Positions 4,644 through 7,485 of a stretch of 7,485 bases of DNA are shown here, one piece after another. Below the pieces are notes generated by a model. It did no database searches. It saw only the letters and a program-made list of their open reading frames with translations, and was not told the DNA's origin. The stretch is from Clostridiaceae bacterium. GTDB taxonomy: Bacteria; Bacillota; Clostridia; Oscillospirales; Acutalibacteraceae. The position numbers were made by a program, and so were the translations under genes. Every line of letters begins with the position of its first letter. Positions within the stretch are counted from its first letter, which is position 1. The DNA lies in NCBI GenBank assembly GCA_016297645.1, contig JAEDGF010000084.1, positions 1 to 7,485 on the forward strand. The letters run 5' to 3'.

Positions 4644-7196
4644 ATGAAACAGTTTAATGTTACCGGAATGAGCTGTGCCGCGTGCAGCGCCCGTGTGGAA
4701 AAAGCGGTGAACGCCGTCAAGGGTGTTGAGTCATGCTCCGTCAGCCTTCTTACAAATTCAATGGGCGTTGAGGGCACGGCGTCCGATGCCGATATAATCG
4801 CGGCGGTGGAGAAGGCGGGCTACGGCGCTTCGCCTAAGGGGGCAAAAAAGCAGAGTATGTCCGAGGAAGAAAAGGCGTTGGAGGATACAGAAACCCCGAA
4901 GCTCAGAAAAAGGCTTATTTCGTCTGTCGTCTTTCTTGTGATACTGATGTATTTTTCCATGGGGCATATGATGTTCGGCTTTCCGCTGCCGTCGTTTTTT
5001 GACGGCAACCATGTCGCCATGGGACTCGTTCAGCTTTTGCTCACTATCATAATTATATTCATAAACCGTAAGTTTTTCATCAGCGGCTTTAAGGCGATAA
5101 TAAACCGTGCGCCCAATATGGATACGCTCGTTGCGCTCGGCTCGTCCGCGGCGTTTGTTTACAGCGTTATCATTCTGTTTCTTATGACACGCTCCGTAAT
5201 GAACGGCAACAGCGCCGAAACGACGGAGTACATGGACAAGTTCAACTTTGAGTCGGCAGCCATGATTCTGACTCTGATAACGGTCGGCAAAACGCTTGAA
5301 GCCCGTTCGAAAGGAAAAACCACCGACGCGCTGAAAAGCCTTATGCGTCTTGCGCCCGACTCCGCCGTTGTCATCAGAAACGGAAACGAAGTGACAATTC
5401 CGTCGCAGGATGTGCAAAAGGACGATATCTTTGTGGTTCGTCCCGGAGAGAAAATACCCGTGGACGGTGTTGTTACGGAGGGCAGCTCCGCCGTAAACGA
5501 GGCCGCTCTGACAGGCGAGAGCATTCCCGTGGATAAAGCCCCGGGCGACAGCGTTTTTTCGGCTACCGTCAACCAGTCCGGTTTCATAAAATGCCGTGCC
5601 GTGCGAGTCGGCGAAGATACGACACTTTCACAAATCATAAAAACGGTAAGCGACGCTGCGGCTACAAAAGCCCCCATAGCAAAGACGGCGGATAAGGTGT
5701 CCGGCGTGTTTGTTCCTGCCGTTATTCTCATTGCGCTCGTTACCGCGGCGGTGTGGTTTGCCGTCAGCCGCGATGTCGGTTACGCACTCGAACGCGGTAT
5801 ATCCGTTCTTGTTATCAGCTGCCCGTGTGCGCTCGGTCTTGCAACGCCGGTTGCCGTAATGGTCGGCAGCGGTGTCGGCGCAAAAACGGGTATTCTGTTC
5901 AAAACGGCTGCGTCACTTGAAGAAACGGGGCGCGTCAGGATCGTCGCTCTCGATAAGACCGGAACGGTCACAAACGGTACTCCCGAGGTTACGGATATCC
6001 TCCCGGCAAACGGAAAAAGCGAAAATGAGATTCTCGCCTTTGCAGGCAGTCTTGAAGCTAAAAGTGAACACCCCCTTGCGAAAGCGATCGTCAGCCGCTG
6101 TTCGCAGCTCGGCATGAGCCTCAATGAAACCGAGGACTTTACCGCGCTCCCCGGAGCGGGACTTACCGCAAAGCTCGGCGGCATGCCGGCATTCGGCGGC
6201 AACAGAAAGCTCGTCGGGGAAAAAGCGGTTATAAGCAGCGAAATGCTCGCAAAGGCGGACGAACTCTCCTCAAACGGTAAAACACCGCTGTTTTTTGCAA
6301 GCGAAAAAGAGCTTTACGGTATAATCGGAGTCGCCGATACAATAAAAGAGGACAGCGCAAAAGCTGTTGCGGAGCTTCAAAATATGGGCATAAGAGTAGT
6401 AATGCTCACGGGTGACAACCGCAGAACGGCTGAGGCTGTCGGCAGACAGGTCGGTATAACCGATATCGTTTCGGATGTTAAACCGGACGGCAAGGAAGCA
6501 GTTATAAGCGAACTGAAAAAATACGGCAAGACCGCGATGGTCGGCGACGGTATCAACGACGCACCGGCTCTCACGCGTGCGGACACCGGAATTGCGATAG
6601 GTGCAGGTGCCGATGTCGCTGTTGACGCAGCCGATGTCGTTCTGATGAAAAACGACCTGTGTGATGTTCCCGCCGCGATAAGACTTTCCCGCATGACGCT
6701 TCGCAATATTCACGAAAATCTGTTCTGGGCGTTTATCTACAATACGATAGGCATTCCGCTTGCGGCAGGCGTGTTCATTCCGCTCGGGCTGACGCTCAAC
6801 CCGATGTTCGGCGCGGCGGCTATGAGCCTGAGCAGCTTCTGCGTCTGCATGAACGCACTACGGCTCAATCTCTTTAAGCCTCATTCGACAAAGCACGATA
6901 AGCCCGCCAAAGGCTCGTTTCACTCGCTGCCGGAATTAAACAAAGGCATTTCCGCCGATGACACACCCGGTGCAAAGGGCAATGCGAAGTTGATGACGGT
7001 TCACATTGAGGGAATGATGTGTCCCCATTGTGAGAACACGGTCAAAACCGCTCTCGAAAAACTTGAAGGCGTTGAAAAGGCGGAGGTCAGCCACGAAAAA
7101 GGGACAGCCGTTCTGACGCTCGGCGCTCCCGTTTCAAAGGACAATATAACAAAAGCCGTCACCGATGAAGGCTACACCGTGACGGGAATAGAATAA
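4644..7196 (+). CDS. copA: Cu(I)-exporting P1B-type ATPase with N- and C-terminal HMA domains
   Basis: This 850-residue inner-membrane pump exports Cu(I) from the cytoplasm using ATP. It starts with an HMA domain bearing CAAC (C11, C14). Membrane helices follow from about residue 92. The actuator has TGES (290-293). The ion channel carries CPC (393-395) and, further on, YN (699-700) and MSLSS (727-731), the set typical of P1B-1 copper pumps. The catalytic core has DKTGT with the phosphorylated D437, the HP dipeptide (476-477), TGD (589-591) and GDGIND (634-639). After the last helix, a linker of about 40 residues leads to a second HMA domain at the C-terminus (about 783-850) with CPHC (C793, C796), resembling a fused CopZ chaperone. 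The ATG is preceded by AAAGGA 5 bases upstream. The gene is alone: no csoR, copY or copZ is beside it. It is complete and undamaged. Silver may also be carried; zinc or cadmium is unlikely given the motifs. Confidence 0.96.
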   Translation: MKQFNVTGMSCAACSARVEKAVNAVKGVESCSVSLLTNSMGVEGTASDADIIAAVEKAGYGASPKGAKKQSMSEEEKALEDTETPKLRKRLISSVVFLVILMYFSMGHMMFGFPLPSFFDGNHVAMGLVQLLLTIIIIFINRKFFISGFKAIINRAPNMDTLVALGSSAAFVYSVIILFLMTRSVMNGNSAETTEYMDKFNFESAAMILTLITVGKTLEARSKGKTTDALKSLMRLAPDSAVVIRNGNEVTIPSQDVQKDDIFVVRPGEKIPVDGVVTEGSSAVNEAALTGESIPVDKAPGDSVFSATVNQSGFIKCRAVRVGEDTTLSQIIKTVSDAAATKAPIAKTADKVSGVFVPAVILIALVTAAVWFAVSRDVGYALERGISVLVISCPCALGLATPVAVMVGSGVGAKTGILFKTAASLEETGRVRIVALDKTGTVTNGTPEVTDILPANGKSENEILAFAGSLEAKSEHPLAKAIVSRCSQLGMSLNETEDFTALPGAGLTAKLGGMPAFGGNRKLVGEKAVISSEMLAKADELSSNGKTPLFFASEKELYGIIGVADTIKEDSAKAVAELQNMGIRVVMLTGDNRRTAEAVGRQVGITDIVSDVKPDGKEAVISELKKYGKTAMVGDGINDAPALTRADTGIAIGAGADVAVDAADVVLMKNDLCDVPAAIRLSRMTLRNIHENLFWAFIYNTIGIPLAAGVFIPLGLTLNPMFGAAAMSLSSFCVCMNALRLNLFKPHSTKHDKPAKGSFHSLPELNKGISADDTPGAKGNAKLMTVHIEGMMCPHCENTVKTALEKLEGVEKAEVSHEKGTAVLTLGAPVSKDNITKAVTDEGYTVTGIE

Positions 7197-7227
7197 AAAC
7201 AAAACAGACAAAAAAATACAGACAGTG

Positions 7228-7270
7228 AAAAGCCGGTGCATTCAAGCTTGCATCGGCTTTTCCTTTTTTT
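7228..7270 (+). terminator. Intrinsic terminator of copA
   Basis: AAAAGCCG (7228-7235) pairs with CGGCTTTT (7254-7261), continued by a G-T wobble and TGCA (7237-7240) with TGCA (7249-7252). This gives a 13-bp stem with an 8-base loop. Two C and a run of seven T (7264-7270) follow. It lies 32 bases after the copA stop. Confidence 0.93.
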
Positions 7271-7485
7271 GCCGACGGTGCGTCAATAAACATTCAAACC
7301 GCATGACTCGTCTTTGGACGGCGGCATTTTGTGACGGCTGCGGGATAAAACAAAATCAGAGGAAAGATTCAAGAGTTAAAATTAACTCATATATAGGTAA
7401 AACTGTAATCAATCAATGAGCACATGGTTTTTGTAACCCCAATAGTAGTCAAAATTCTTTTCATTATGCTGATTTGAAGCGGTGT
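7271..7485. other. Intergenic tail, no gene seen
   Basis: After the copA terminator no frame carries a convincing ribosome binding site and protein. The composition turns AT-rich from about 7350. The one notable element is a near-perfect 16-base palindrome, GAGTTAAAATTAACTC (7373-7388, 7-base arms around AA). A TATATA follows at 7390-7395, but no matching -35 was found. The region may be the promoter side of a gene beyond the window. Confidence 0.5.

Noticed and set aside
4758..5417. 219-codon minus-strand open frame within copA
   Set aside because: It is a shadow of copA. It is rich in His and Arg with no family-like motif.
7225..7419. 64-codon open frame after copA
   Set aside because: It begins inside the copA terminator hairpin and has no ribosome binding site or recognisable protein features.

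Overview
The window looks like a stretch of chromosome from an anaerobic, low-to-medium GC Gram-positive bacterium, most likely a Clostridia member of the Oscillospiraceae/Ruminococcaceae type. The reasons are a stand-alone FprA-type flavodiiron protein, purine-rich AGGAGG-like ribosome binding sites, clean sigma-A promoters with 17-base spacers, and a copper ATPase with an extra C-terminal metal-binding domain. This placement is inferred from gene character, not from a search. GC is roughly 50% by eye. No tRNA, rRNA, CRISPR array, insertion sequence or phage gene was seen.

Layout from left to right. (1) A minus-strand YbaK/EbsC-type Cys-tRNA(Pro) deacylase lies at 22-507. (2) Back-to-back promoters between about 536 and 603 serve this gene and, on the plus strand, a ruined calcineurin-like metallophosphoesterase (635-1248). 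That gene keeps its first motif and its C-terminal half but has lost its middle, its reading frame and probably its ATG. (3) An intact PHP-domain phosphoesterase (1330-2007) follows on the same strand and probably shares the transcript. (4) A 269-base gap with repeats and a T-rich stretch separates it from the converging fprA (2277-3434, minus). (5) fprA and a membrane-anchored YdcF/SanA (DUF218) protein (3674-4423, plus) are divergently transcribed. The fprA promoter carries a strong operator-like palindrome between -35 and -10. (6) A 220-base gap holds a good promoter, a structured leader and a perfect 14-base palindrome just ahead of copA (4644-7196), a Cu(I)-exporting P1B ATPase. (7) A strong intrinsic terminator closes copA. 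The last 224 bases carry no gene I can support.

The genes are mostly housekeeping or stress functions: tRNA proofreading, O2/NO detoxification, copper export and envelope maintenance. I do not see a new multi-gene system. The observations most worth a second look are the decayed metallophosphoesterase behind an intact promoter, the fprA operator, and the unusual leader of copA.
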